Below, piece by piece: positions 21,650 to 33,953 of a DNA stretch of 64,000 nt. Within the stretch, counting starts at the first letter, position 1. Every line of letters starts with the position of its first letter. The translations under genes and the position numbers were made by a program. The stretch comes from Amphiura filiformis. Taxonomy: Eukaryota; Echinodermata; Ophiuroidea; Amphilepidida; Amphiuridae. Location: assembly GCF_039555335.1 (NCBI RefSeq), contig NC_092642.1, positions 11,916,243 to 11,980,242 of the forward strand, written 5' to 3'. Under the pieces are notes generated by a model that worked only from the letters and a program-made list of their open reading frames with translations, was not told where the DNA came from and did not search any database.

Positions 21650-23471
21650 CTACCCAGTAAACACCGATACGTCGGGCCTACGTTGGCAATGGGTTGGACA
21701 TGGTGGGAACACGTCGGAGTCGCCCTTGCTTCTACGGAACGGCGTCGGGCCTACGGCAATGTAACGACGTCTTCTTCAGATAGTTGGAAGGACGTCGGGC
21801 CAACAACAGTCAGCCGGCGTCTTTCATGCATAGTCGGAAAAAAGTCGGACCTACGGTCGAGTAACGACGTCTTTTATGGGTAGTCGGTAAAACGTTGGTC
21901 CAACGATGGTGAACCGTATAGGCCTATATACGTATAGGACGATCTTTATTTGCATAATTTAAATTGCAAAATTGGGTTAAAAATGTCTTTGCCTGGAATG
22001 GGGTAGGCCTATTAATTAATTCATAGCACCCCCCGGCAATGGCTCATCTTTATACCTGTTCTGTAGGCCTACATTACCTGGTCGAAAGTGCTATACTAAT
22101 AATGTGTTGAACAATGTTAAAACTCACGTCATAATAATAATAACCTGTGTAAATGACTAACGCAAAACAAAAAGATTTCCCCAAAAATAAATAGGCACAT
22201 GCCTAGGCCTACTAGCAATATTATAATCTCGATTTTAGAGTTGAAATGATGACCCAGTCATAGGCTAGCTATTATCATGACGATGTTTGTTTTGAAATGA
22301 GTAGGCAGCTCACGGGTGATGAGACTATACAAAACCGTTATAATATTTGAACTGATCTTAACCCCTGTTGCCCAGTGTTGGAAGTGAACTTTTGGCCTCC
22401 GTTGCCGTAAACATGTACAGCCAATGCACGCTACGTAGAATTACATACATCAGTGCGTGGCAGTTGAAATTCAAATGGCACAAAGAGACAAGCGCTAGGC
22501 CTATATCGTTAATATTTTTTGGAAGTTATGGATAATATTATATCTTTTTGGCTGTACATTATACTGTTTATATGATTGCTGCTCGTATTCAATGAAGAGT
22601 GATGAGGAGATATAAGTGTTGTCTAGTTGCCGAGCAGGCTTTGACAAGCACTTGCGTAGAAGTAGAAGGATCTAGCTTAGGCCTATGCAGGTTCAAGTAA
22701 GTATTTTCTAAATATTTTTCTTCCAGTTTGAATTTTTAACGTGTAAACCTATTAAACTACATCAAATTCACTCATGTGTAACCAGTTAGAGCCTATAATG
22801 TATTGCTATATTAGATCTTTTTTAAATCTCGAAACAGGTAGGCACAGACGTTTGCTGATGTTTGTGAAAGAAAACGGTCAACAGAAACATGTTTAACCAC
22901 GGGGTCATACATTTACTACATGATGTACTTTACTTTATCATGGTCGGTGTATGACTACGTCATGGTTTTATGTGTTTACAACTAGGATTCTCCTCAATAC
23001 GATGCCTTCACAACTTCCGTTGCCGTAATTTACGAAGTCGGACCATCATGTCGTATACAATCAGCAGGACCGTTGGCAAAAAGTGTAAGTAAAACCAACA
23101 TACTTTTTATGTTGGTATACCATCGGCACTAGCGTAGGCAAAGAGTTGGCCCTAAAACAATCCAACGTACTTTTCTCGTCGGCATAAGTAAGGTCCGTAG
23201 CCGGCAAAACATTGTCCCCTAAGTCGGAACGACGTCCTTTTCAAGTCGACATGAAAAAGTTGGTCCCACGTCGGGACAACCCTTTTAAACATCGGCATAA
23301 AATCGGCATGACAGTAGGCAAAACGACGGCCCAGCGTTGGAACAACGTCTTTTACGTGTCGACGGCAGGATGCACCCCCGATGAGCACCCGACACGAATC
23401 CCGACGTCCAGTCGACTTTGCTAGCTCCTTATATCCGACGTCGGACCGACGTCCGTGTGTTATCTGGGTAG
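21650..23471. mobile_element. 1.8 kb TIR element filled with ACGTCGG-type subterminal repeats
   Basis: The outer ends are CTACCCAGTAAACACCG and the inverse of CTACCCAGATAACACACGG. Both subterminal zones (about 21660-21920 and 22990-23460) are built from degenerate units with ACGTCGGGCC, GTCGGACC, AACGACGTCTTTT and AGTCGGTAAAACG, in opposite orientation at the two ends. The centre holds six TAGGCCTA palindromes and no transposase. Arrays of subterminal motifs resemble transposase-binding arrays of CACTA-like and related elements; the superfamily is not established. No target duplication was identified. Confidence 0.7.
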
Positions 23472-23595
23472 TCATAGGTTTTTAGGGTCAAGAAATTCAT
23501 TTAATTAAACTAGTAAGAAAGTTAGGCAGAGATTACATTATGGGGCAACAGACTTGCATTCATTATTCCTAAGAAATGCAATATAAACAACTTAC

Positions 23596-23790
23596 CTCGG
23601 CTTTTCAAAGTTCAGTTGCATTAGTTTGGCAGATCCTGAGGCTGTTCCTTGTTCTGTACCAAGAAGCTAATAATGACACACACGCTGCAAGGCTATAGAT
23701 TTTGGTGTAGAATGATTATCCAAGCTTTTTAACAGTTTCGTTTCCTTATACCTAAAAGTTTATTGACATTTATTACTATGTAAATGAAAT
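23596..23790 (-). promoter_or_regulatory. Leader-exon-like segment, copy 2
   Basis: On the minus strand it aligns with copy 1 over AAGCTTGG.TAA.CATTCT, the GTGTGTGTC block and the donor GAG|GTAAGTTGTTTATATTG. The TATA position is TTAAAAAGC, with TATAAGG slightly upstream. It lies just beyond the 1.8 kb TIR element, which separates the two copies. Confidence 0.35.
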
Positions 23791-24034
23791 AAACCTAACC
23801 CGGAATTGATTTTGCTGCAATACGGTATAAATTTACCTAGAGATACTGTGGCTCAAGAGCCACGAATATCAGGCGGTGACTTCTGACTAATCTTTCGAAA
23901 GTAGTTATTAATACGTGCAGTTAGCCTATACCGACGAGTGTCTGATCATTACGTAGTCAATTCACAATACGGGCTTTCTACCGCATTCCATACAGGATTA
24001 TGGGCATTCTACCGTACTTTTACGGTAATTATAC

Positions 24035-27000
24035 TGTAGCGGGGGTTCGAAATTGTCACAAATGTCATAAAAAAGGGAGAAGACAAATCCTGTCTGACAC
24101 CCGTCTAAAGTCACCGCGATGGCGCACTTTACAGTAATCGCACATGTCAACGATTGCGCAGTTGGCTGATAATCGAGATTTGTTATGGTGTGGAATTTTG
24201 AAGGGTTGCGAAACAATATTTTTGCGTGTATTTACAGACAGAAATCGAGGTAGAAACGGGAGGTTTCCAGGTAATAGTAAATTTTGATTATGAATCTTAA
24301 AAATATAACATGTATGGAATCCAGTGGGACCTGAGGCGAGTGTTTTGGATAGCGTTTTGGCGGTGTAAAATAGGATTTTATGCGAGCAATTTTGGTATTC
24401 AGATTTACATGTAAAAAGGCGATAGTCATTCTTTGCTATGAAATTTAGCAGGCGGAGCTGGAAATCTTCCCAAAATTTCCCTTTTTGTATCACGTAGAGG
24501 TGCTGCTTGTGGATAAAGGATGTCAGTAATATGTATTGAGTTGGTAATGACCTTGTTTGGATGAAACACGAGCGTATTGACCGTGCATTGGTCATTTTCC
24601 AATCAGGTTTCAATGTGAGATTTAACATTTTATAAATTGTGCATGTACAAGTATAGTTGCCGTATAAAGCATAAGGCCATTGTAAATATTGTCTAAAAAT
24701 AGACCAAGATGTTGTTGACCTGGATTATTTGGATGTTTATAATTAATTAGTTAATTACTTTTCTGTATGTTGTTATGTCAATTCAAGTGACCAAAATTGC
24801 CAAAAGAAGTGTATGTCTTACCAATATTAATTTCGGATTAAAAGAAATTAATCAGTTTCATGTCAATGATGTTTACATTTCAATCATGTGAAATTCTAGT
24901 AAATAGGTGATAGCGCTGTGTTTCATATTATGCATTTATCATGTTACATGAACTTATGTGCAGGCGAATAAATGTCAGTTATGCGAAATGGTATCATGTC
25001 TGAGCAGAAATGCCATTATTTATTATAGCTCATGATGCGATGCAAGCGAACTGTAGTCATAATCCAGATTTAAATGTGTGTATCAAGGGATGAGTATTAT
25101 TGTTTCATTAGGTTGTAGGTTGGCGTGAATGAGACAGTATTTAAATCATAACATTTTGGATTACCGTATTCCATTTGCAATTGTTTGGATATGAACATGG
25201 TGGTGGACGTGGTAAAGGAACAACATTTGTCTATTTTTGTAGTGTAAAGACGAGCGAGTTAAGGATGAATGTGAACCAAAGAGTTGCAAAGGAAATATTG
25301 GTGCTTTTTCTGAAAGTAAGGCCTAGTTGACATGTACGCATAGGCCTATAGTCATGTGGTGCTACAGTGATGTGCTAAAAATTAAGGTGGTACCTTACTC
25401 GAGTGTCATATATTTATATGGTGCTGATTATGCAAATTTTATTGTGTATCATAATTATGTGTGTCTATGCGTCATATTTTTTATATTGAAACCCGTCCAT
25501 TTTATATGCCAAATGTGTGTCTGGTTACATAAAGTTACCAGCTTTTTTCTATATATAATCATGTGTACAACAACTGATCACATAAAGTGAGTCAGATATA
25601 AAATATGTATTTTTAATAATGTGTGCTACCAATCTGTGTACCTAATTCAGGACCAAATACATAGGTACATTTTTATATTGGGATTTCTTGTTTCACCAAA
25701 GATATCATTCCAAAATGTGAGTTTGTGAAGTCGAGGTATAAGTCGAGTTCAGACGAGTTATCATTTATTCCCCTTTATTTTCAACCAGATATGTAGGTCC
25801 TCTATTTGGAAGTTATCAAAGTGTTATTTATTTTGTGAGCCCAGTAGGCCTTCACTAGTTAGTATCAATATTTTCCAAAAGAAGGTAACTCGTCCATAAT
25901 GTTTTGATATATTATACATGTAGCACAAAATACCTTTGCATGCTTTGTTAAAATTGTATGTTATAAGGATGTATCCTTGCTATGAATATTATGTGCACTT
26001 TTCTGTCAATTGCCGCAAATTGCTGCATCTAAAGTTCGCACATGCCAAGAGAGTTATGTGTTGGCGAGTTTTGATTTTCTTTGAGGAGTTATGGGGCGAG
26101 TTGGTCATAAACTGTCATGTTGTGGGGAAATACACACATGAACCCAAAATTTGCTCATTTGTATTATTTTTATGTGATGTGATAAATGAGAATTAGATAT
26201 CATTATCATTTTCACTCAGTGCACCAGTAGCAAGTATTCGTAATAATTGATTATCTCATGTCTTTTAATATATTATGTGTGATCTTTTAATATATAATGT
26301 ATAATGTTCGATAATGACCATGAGTGTGCTTATGCTGAATGGTTTTGTCAGTTGGGAGTTATTATTGGCGAGTATACGGATAAAGGAGTTCCTCGATATA
26401 CTTTGTCAATTGGCGTCGTGATAGTCTCATACCAATTTGACCTTTATGAGTTCTTTTCATGGGAGTTGGCGAGATGTTAAAAAAAAAAAAGGGTCACCTG
26501 TCAGATTATTCAGTGAGTCACTCCGGTCATGTATGTTGCAATGTCATGTTATATTTTATGTGTAGAAACTAAGCAAATATTTATTTATTTTTGTCTTTAT
26601 GCAGTTTCACCTTTTCGCATTTCACCTGTATACAGTTCAATTCTCTCAAGAGCTCACAAGTTCATTCAATCCGAGTTTCGTATCCAAGTTTCGCAATTCA
26701 CCTGTATACAGTTTCAATTCTCTCAAGAGCTCACAAGTTTCAAAGTTTCAATCTTGTGGCTTCAATTCCAAATGCAACTTTAAACTTAAGTTTGAATATA
26801 GTTCAAGGTTGGACTATATTGTGAGCATGAGCATTTCTTGGTTGACTGAGTTGTAGTCAAACCTCAAGTCCAGTCCATCCAGGTTCCATTATGGGCTAGT
26901 GTAGTGTAGCCGTGTATTCCAAAATGAAGTAAATTGGGATTAACTGTGATGTGGTGATTGTTGTAAGATTATGTAAGGAGCAAGACAAAGTAAGGAGTAA

Positions 27001-27222
27001 AGATTATCACTAAGTGTGATCTATGTTAACTGAGTAAAGTATGGTGGAGAAATAAAGCAGTAATCATAAAAGGAACCTCTGAGAGTTGTCACCGTGTCCC
27101 CTTTCCAGTTGGTCCATCACAACGCCTCAGTGCGCCGCCAGATTCCGGCTCTGGCCTACCCACCCCTTAAACCAGTTGATAACCACATATAACATCAGCA
27201 CCAGCCGCTCGGTCCCGTTACA
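24035..27222 (+). repeat. 5' LTR of the Ty3/gypsy element (3188 bp)
   Basis: Direct repeat of 37111-40257. It contains an internal duplication (TTCACCTGTATACAG, about 26629 and 26698) and AATAAA at 27051-27056 near the 3' end, consistent with the polyadenylation signal in R. Open frames within it are not preserved between the two copies and are not genes. Confidence 0.95.
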
Positions 27223-27224
27223 AG

Positions 27225-27243
27225 TGGTGGCAGCGGTGGGATT
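27225..27243 (+). other. Primer binding site, tRNA-Leu type
   Basis: TGGTGGCAGCGGTGGGATT starts two bases after the LTR. It is complementary to the 3' end of animal tRNA-Leu (acceptor ending CCGCTGCCACCA). The tRNA match is from recalled tRNA sequence. Confidence 0.8.
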
Positions 27244-27354
27244 GGGTTGTTAATGTTTGGAGAAGTTGTGAGCTTTTGTGGACCCGAAAGGATTGTGGTG
27301 ACATTGGGTGAGAGTAAGGGGAACAGTTAAGGAATATATGTGTCAATCAACAAT

Positions 27355-29630
27355 ATGTCAGGAGCCGAGAGTAGCCCCGGATGGAAGGAGAGGTGGGAGA
27401 TGCAACCAGGAAGTAGTCTAGCAATAGGATCTAGGTCAGCAAAGGAGGAGACGGAGAGGACGCGACGGGATGGAACCAGCGATGAAGGAGGTATCTTCAG
27501 GAGTGACCCTGGGAATGATTCGGACCTTGTTAGTGATGTAGGCGCCCGGAAGAGGAAGACCGAGAGGAGACGGAGGTCGACATATTATAAGAGGGTGGCC
27601 CGGCAACTTGGGGATAGCACATCGGATGAAGAGAAGCAACATAAAGTCGAGAGAGGGAGGCAGTTGATGCGGAGAAAGAAGGTGACTACACACCAGCCTT
27701 ATGACCTTGTGGATGAAGCCAAAGGTGCAAAACAGGAGGATAGTGACACGGACATACAAGTAGTTCTGTTAGAAGAAGTTAATAGAAGGTTAGGAGAGAA
27801 GGTAAAAGAAGTTGAACAACGAGCATTAGATGCCGAGCAGCAAAGAATAATGGAGAAGCAGGCAGACTCTGAAGCCCTAAAGGTGTTGGACGAAAGAAAC
27901 AAGAGTTTGGTACAAAGGTGTGCACAGTTAGCACGGAGTCAGGAAGAACAGGACACCATGTTAGCGGATCTGAATAGAGCAAGTCAGCGGTATGCAGAGA
28001 AACAGCAAGAATTGTTCGAGAAAGAGGAGATGATGAGAGAGATGGAAAATAGGATTATGGAGGTTGAACAGATGGGGGCTCAACATGCAAAAGAATTGGA
28101 TGAGAGGATTAGAGCCAAAGAAAGGAATATGCAAGAAATAAAACAATTGAAAGAAGAAGAATGTAAATGGGAAGGAGAGAAACGAGAACATGAACGCATC
28201 AAACATCTTATGGGAATGGAGTTACAGGAACGGCGGAAGGACCATCTAAATGAAACAACAGTGCCAGAAGAGGGGAATCAGATGACCCAGTCTTCGGAAG
28301 TAGTGACAAGAAAAGAAGAAGTTGTGCCAAAGTTAAAGCGAGGACGAAGGATTAGGAGTAAGCGAGAGTTTGCTGCTAGATATGGACCCTGCGGAGAAGA
28401 TGGTGACTCAAGTGGGCAAGAAGTAGATGGATATGCATCTAGGTTTTCGCCATGGAAGAAAAGGAAGGAACCACCCAACTTTGATGGCAAGGAAAGATGG
28501 CAAGATTTTTATGCACAATTTGAAGCGATACGGAGGTACAATTGTTGGCCAGATGAGGAAGCTGCACTTCAACTCTTCACAAGTTGTAAAGGCGATGCCT
28601 AAGCTGTTCTGAGTGCTAATGATATTAGTCCGGATGAGATGAGTTACAAGGAGTTATTGGAGGTAATGAAACAAGAATTTGGACCTAGGGAGTGTGAAGA
28701 GAAATATTTCCAGGAAGTCTCCAGACGTGAACAGAAACCGGGGGAGAGTCTACATGAGTTGGGGCTGGCAATCAAGAGGCTGACTACGCTAGCACATCCG
28801 CGTACGGACAAGGTGGAGAGAGACAGAATAGCGAGGGAACATTTCAAAAGAGCTGTCCAGGACCCGAAGTTAAAGGAAGAGTTATTCAGGGCACATCCAG
28901 AGACTTTGTCAGAAGCAATTTCGAGGGCTGAGATGGTGGAGTCCTTTTATAAGTCAGAAGGAAGGGACGCAGTAAGGCTGCTGCTTTTGGGAGAGAAGCC
29001 GTTGAAATTAGCGAGCCATCAACGACTAAAGCTGAGTTAGCAGAGATGGAGGCAAGAGTTACCACCCAGTTGACAGCTCAGATGGGAGAGCTTATGAAAG
29101 AGATACAAAGTGTTGATAAAACGGGAGTGAATAGTAGGCCTACTGAAGTAACAGAAATGGATAGTGGAAGAAAATGGCAGTCGCTTAGGAGTGATGATTT
29201 AGCTCGACGACCAGAAAGGAGGGATGTGGAATGTTTCTCATGTCACCGTAGAGGGCATATGGCAAGAGAGTGTTTATCGCGGCGACCAAACCGGCCATCC
29301 TTTATGCAAAGCAGGCCTAGTGTGAGATGCTTCAGATGTAATATGCCTGGACATGTGGCACGGGACTGTGAGTCTGCAGGGAAAGCTGGGCTGGTGTGCT
29401 ATAGGTGCAACCAGAAGGGCCACATTTCTACAGAATGTTGGGCAAAGGAACCAAAGCAGGGAAACTGGGAGCGGCCGAGCTATGGACCCTGGGTGAGGCC
29501 GGCAATGGAGAAGGGTCAGGATCAAATAGAGACGCCAATGACGTCCAGCACCCCAACGAGACAGGAGGAGAGCCAGAGCCAAGTACCAGTACAGTCGAGT
29601 TTACTACTGACATCAGAGAGATCACATTAG
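27355..29630 (+). pseudogene. gag of the Ty3/gypsy element, broken
   Basis: Gag would form the particle shell and bind RNA. From the ATG at 27355 the first part is a long charged coiled coil with heptad-like Glu/Lys/Arg/Gln runs and a basic patch. A TAA at 28600-28602 interrupts the frame inside the capsid-like region, which continues in the same frame (FGPRECEEKYFQEV, RRLTTLAHP-type segment) to 29040. A second break near 28975-28995 shifts the frame. The nucleocapsid part then shows three CCHC knuckles (CFSCHRRGHMAREC, CFRCNMPGHVARDC, CYRCNQKGHISTEC) and ends at 29630. The N-terminal coiled coil is longer than in typical gypsy gag. Confidence 0.9.
29459..29465 (+). promoter_or_regulatory. 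Candidate gag-pro -1 frameshift site (GGGAAAC)
   Basis: In the gag frame the codons are CAG GGA AAC, which is G GGA AAC, a canonical slippery heptamer. The protease frame is -1 relative to gag and is open here, and gag stops 165 bases later. Function is inferred. Confidence 0.5.
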
Positions 29631-31722
29631 GATTAGAAGATAATTGTTTGGAGTGTGACATAAAAGAGATGTGGGTCCCGGCTGTTGTTCAAGGGAAGTC
29701 GGTGATGCTTTGTGTAGATTCAGGAGCTTCTAAAGTGACGTTAACACCAGAGCAATATCGGCTTATTCAGAGGGTCAGCGGCCGCCATTGAGAGACAAAG
29801 ATGTGTATTTAAAGCAAGCTGATGGGACAAAAGTAAAAATAATTGGAGCAACAGACATGGAGGTCCAAGTTGGAGAATGTACAGAGTCAGTGGAGGTCTA
29901 CGTAGCACAAGTTAGTGACAATTTACTGGGGATGAACTTTCTGCGGGCCTGTGGAGCTAGTATTGATTTGAAGAGGCTGCAGCTGGTAATAGATGGAGAA
30001 AGAATTGACTGTCGAACGAGAAACAATGAGCCATTATGCTCTCGGTTGGCTACCATTGCGGAAGTCCGTATTCCAGCAGAGCATGAAATGTTGGTGTTAG
30101 TTTGTATCACTGACAGCAGGAAGGGTGGAAAGGTGTGTCTAATAGAGCCAACGGCTAAAGGAATAGGAGAAAACGAATTAATGGTGGCTCGAGCAGTAGT
30201 GGATGCCAGTTCTGATGCTATGCCAGTGAGGGTCATGAACTTAAGTCACAGTGAGAAAGTGCTAAAGGAGGGGACAGTGACTGCAAATCTGGTGCAGATA
30301 GGGGCGGAAGATGTTGAAGTAGAGTGTGTCAATAGAGCAGCAGAAAGTGCAGGGGCGGAGACAGCTGAATTGCCGGGACACTTAACCGACTTATTCGACA
30401 GGAGTACTACTGAGTTAGAAGTTGAAGAGAAAGAACAAGTCTTGGATCTACTGGTTAGGTACAGGGACGTGTTTTCAAAGGGCGAGTTTGACATAGGGCG
30501 AGCCAAGATGGTAAAGCATAGGATAGACACAGACGGGGCCCGACCCATTAGACAGCCATTGCGACGATCATCTCCTATACAGAGGGCTGAAGTTGAAAGA
30601 CAAGTGACAGAGTTACTGGATAAGGAGTTGATACAGCCATCAGACAGTCCTTGGGCGAGTCCAGTGGTTCTTGTGTCCAAGAAGGATGGGTCAAAGAGAC
30701 TGTGTTTAGATTACCGGAAGTTGAACGAGGTCACGGTCAAGGACGCTTACCCTCTTCCTAGAATAGACGATTCCTTAGACGCTTTGGGCGATGCAAAGTA
30801 TTTTTCGACATTGGACTTAGCGTCCGGGTATTGGCAGGTGGAGATGGAGAGTGATGCCAGGGACAAGTCAGCATTTGTGACATCAAGCGGGTTATATTCT
30901 TGGAATGTGCTCCCCTTTGGGTTGTGCAATGCGCCCTCAACGTTCGAGAGGCTGATGGACAGTGTTCTAGCCGGACTTCGGTGGGAGACATTGTTAGTCT
31001 ACCTGGATGATGTTATTGTGTTTGGACGTACAGTGATAGAAGCATTGGAGAGATTAGCTAGAGTATTTGACAGGTTTAGAGGTGCAGGACTCAAGTTGAA
31101 GCCCGCAAAGTGTTCCCTGTTGCAGAAGGAGGTTCTCTATTTGGGCCATATTGTATCTGAGAAAGGCATACACACAGATCCAAGTAAAATAGAAGCTGTG
31201 AAGGAGTGGCCAACGCCTATCACGCAGACACAAGTTCGAAGCTTTCTGGGGTTAGCATCATATTACCGGAGATTTATCCGTGACTTTGCTGATATAGCCG
31301 CACCATTGCACAGACTGACGGAGAAGAGTGCCAAGTTCAAGTGGAACCAAGCATGTGAAGAAGCTTTTTGCACGTTGAAAGAAGCGTTGATCACTGCACC
31401 TATTCTGGCATACCCTAAGTCAGTGGGACAGTATATTCTGGATACAGATGCAAGCAATTTTGCCATCGGGTGTGTGCTGTCACAGGAGCAGGAAGGGGAA
31501 GAGAAAGTGATTGCCTATGGTAGTAAATCCTTAATGCGTAACCAGGCGAGAGCTGTTGGCCATCGTAGAATTTCTGAAAAAGTACAGACATTACTTGGGA
31601 GGGGGCCAGGTGAAGGTGAGAACGGATCACAGCTCCCTGAGGTGGTTGTCCAACTTCAAAAACCCAGAAGGTCAGCTTGCCAGGTGGTTGGAAGTGGTAC
31701 AAAGTTTCAACATTTGTCTTGA
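29466..31722 (+). pseudogene. pro-pol part 1: protease, reverse transcriptase, RNase H start
   Basis: The aspartic protease has VDSGASKVTL near 29716. Its frame stops at 29789-29791 and the homologous sequence continues in another frame from about 29782, so there is a break inside the protease. The reverse transcriptase shows LCLDYRKLNEVT, STLDLASGYWQ, LPFGLCNAPSTFERLM and the catalytic LLVYLDDVIVF near 31000. RNase H begins TDASNFAIGCVLSQ. Near 31540-31556 the frame changes again and several residues expected between SKSL and the next helix are missing, which suggests a small deletion. The tail to 31722 in this frame is out-of-frame translation. Confidence 0.92.
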
Positions 31723-33892
31723 ACATCGACCCGGTAGACATCACCAAAATGCTGATGGATTGTCCAGACGCCCGTGTAGACAATGTGGTCGTTGGGAAGG
31801 GCAAATGGCAAAAGAAATAAAAGACAGCCAGGAGCAAGAAACAGAAGTTGAAGAGACTGAATCAAGCACATTAGAAGAAATTCCTATAGTGACAAGTGAA
31901 ATCGGAGTTCAAACAGAGCCAGAGCATGAACTAGAGAGTTATGAAAGGGCTGAAGTAGCTTACATCAATAAGGAGGCAGAGTGTGACCATAGTACGGATT
32001 CCAGCCTTATGGTTGAAGGAGCTGACATTGCGCAAGACATGCAGAAGACGGAAGAAACCCGGAGTGGAGATGCTATTGACACTGACGAGTGGCTACGGCG
32101 TATTACTGCTATACCGGAAGTTTCACTGGGTTCTGTGAGAGAAGCACAGTTGGCTGACGAGACTATGGCACCAATTATAGCAGGAAAAGAGTCAGGAGAA
32201 GAACGGCCTAAATGGGAAGAAGTGGCACACCAATCGGCAGCGCTGAAAACGTATTGGGGCCAATGGGATGTGTTAGCAATGAAAGAAGGTGTCCTAGTCA
32301 AGCGATGGGAGAGTGAGGATGGGAAGGAGTTCAAATGGTTACTGGTACTACCGAGATCATTGAGAAAGAAGGTGCTGGATGCACTGCATGCATCGAAGAC
32401 AGCAGGTCATCTAGGGCGAGAAAAGACTTTGCCAAGACTACGTGAGCGATACTACTGGGTTGGCATGAGCGTTGACGTCAGAGCTTATGTACGACAATGT
32501 GTAGACTGCGCACGAAAAAAGAATCCGCCGAAGAAACGTCGAGCCCCCTTGCAACAGACTCGTGTTGGAGCTCCTTTGGAGCGAGTAGCAATTGATGTCT
32601 TGGGGCCTCTTACAGAAACTCACCAGGGGAATGTATATGTCCTCGTGGTTGGAGACTATTGGACTAAATGGATGGAGGCATATCCAATACCTGATCAACG
32701 AGCTCAGACTGTGGCAGACAAGTTAGTGCACGAATTTGTGTGCCGGTTTGGAGTTCCTCTGGAGCTACATTCTGACCAGGGAAGGAATTTCGAGTCCGAG
32801 GTTTTCAGGGAGATGTGTAAGATTCTGGGTATTACAAAGACAAGGACGACTCCGTACAATCCTAAGTCTGATGGCTTAGTGGAGCGGTACAATCGGACTA
32901 TAGTGAATGCAGTGTCCTTGATGTTGTTACCATTGCAAGATCAGAAGGATTGGGACAAGTGTTTACCATATGTAGGCTTTGCATACAGATCGAGTATCCA
33001 GTCATCCACTGGTGAGAGCCCTAATATGATGATATTAGGACGTGAAGTATCTGCCCCGGTTGATCTAGTGTTTGGAGCAGCGCCTGGAGAAGAAGAATGT
33101 GACCCTGACTATGCGGAAGACTTAAGAGAAAGAATAAGAGGCATACATGAGAGGGCTAGACATGCACTTGAAGTGAGCAGTAGGCGTCAAAAGAGGAATT
33201 ATGACCGTCGAGCACAGAATCCTGTTTACAAGGAGGGTCAGTTTGTATGGTTATTTGATGTCAAAAGAAAGCCCGGTATATCCAAGAAGCTTACACTGCC
33301 ATGGGAAGGCCCATATCTTGTAGTGACAACATTATCGGATGTCACCTTCCGTATACAGAAGACGGCGAGAAGTAAGCCAAAGGTTGTACATGCAGATCGC
33401 CTCAAACTTTATGAAGGTCCAGAGTTAGAACCTTGGATTTTCAAGCTTCCAGTTCCGGTTGAGAACCAGTTAGAGTTAGAAACTGTGGTGCCACAAGATG
33501 CTGAAGGGCTGATGGATATACCAATAGCAGAAGATCCCAAGTCTAAAGCCGAGAAGCCTACAGACGAAGGTTATGGGACAGGGGAGGAAGACGGAAAGAG
33601 GAAAAGCTTGAGTATAAGTCTGAACCCAAAGGGGTCCAGTGAGTTGAGCAACCGTCCAGTCAGTGTAGAGAAGAAGAAAAAGGTCCGCTTTAACCCGGAT
33701 ATAGCAGTGCGAATTATTCCAAGGACAGGTAAAGGCGAGAAGGTCCCGGAGAATCGGAATATGAGGAAGCCAGCTAGACAGTCGAAGAAACAAGAAGAGA
33801 TATTGGGTAGTGATAACGAAGGTGGGCTACAAGTGCAAGGGGACAGAAGGAACCCATGTCGAGTCAGGCAGAGGCCAGTTAGATATCGTTAA
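31556..33892 (+). pseudogene. pro-pol part 2: RNase H end and integrase
   Basis: It continues RNase H (VRTDHSSLRWL, RPGRHHQNADGLSR), then has an acidic spacer, the HHCC zinc-binding domain (TAGHLGREKTL to CVDCARKK) and the integrase core with its catalytic triad in VAIDVLGPL, LHSDQGRNFES and KSDGLVERYN. The C-terminal GPY/F module reads LPWEGPYLVV. A further extension of about 150 residues, acidic then basic, follows to the TAA at 33890-33892. The frame has no ATG of its own at the natural start because it is separated from part 1 by the break near 31545. No chromodomain was recognised. Confidence 0.92.
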
Positions 33893-33953
33893 TTAAAAGA
33901 GATATGAGAAGAATTATTGTTAAAATAAGTTCTTATATTCTTCGTTTCTTTCA

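Noticed and set aside
24065-24628. 187-residue minus-strand frame in the 5' LTR
   Set aside because: The matching stretch of the 3' LTR (37141-37704) is split into 131- and 138-residue frames by small indels, so the frame is not conserved; it is non-coding LTR.
26529-26856. Three overlapping short frames near the 5' LTR end, repeated at 39579-39906
   Set aside because: They are duplicated only because the LTR is duplicated; they overlap in three frames across an internal LTR repeat.
30246-30680. 144-residue minus-strand frame, and others at 29898-30236 and 31415-31837
   Set aside because: Antisense shadows of the gypsy pol region.
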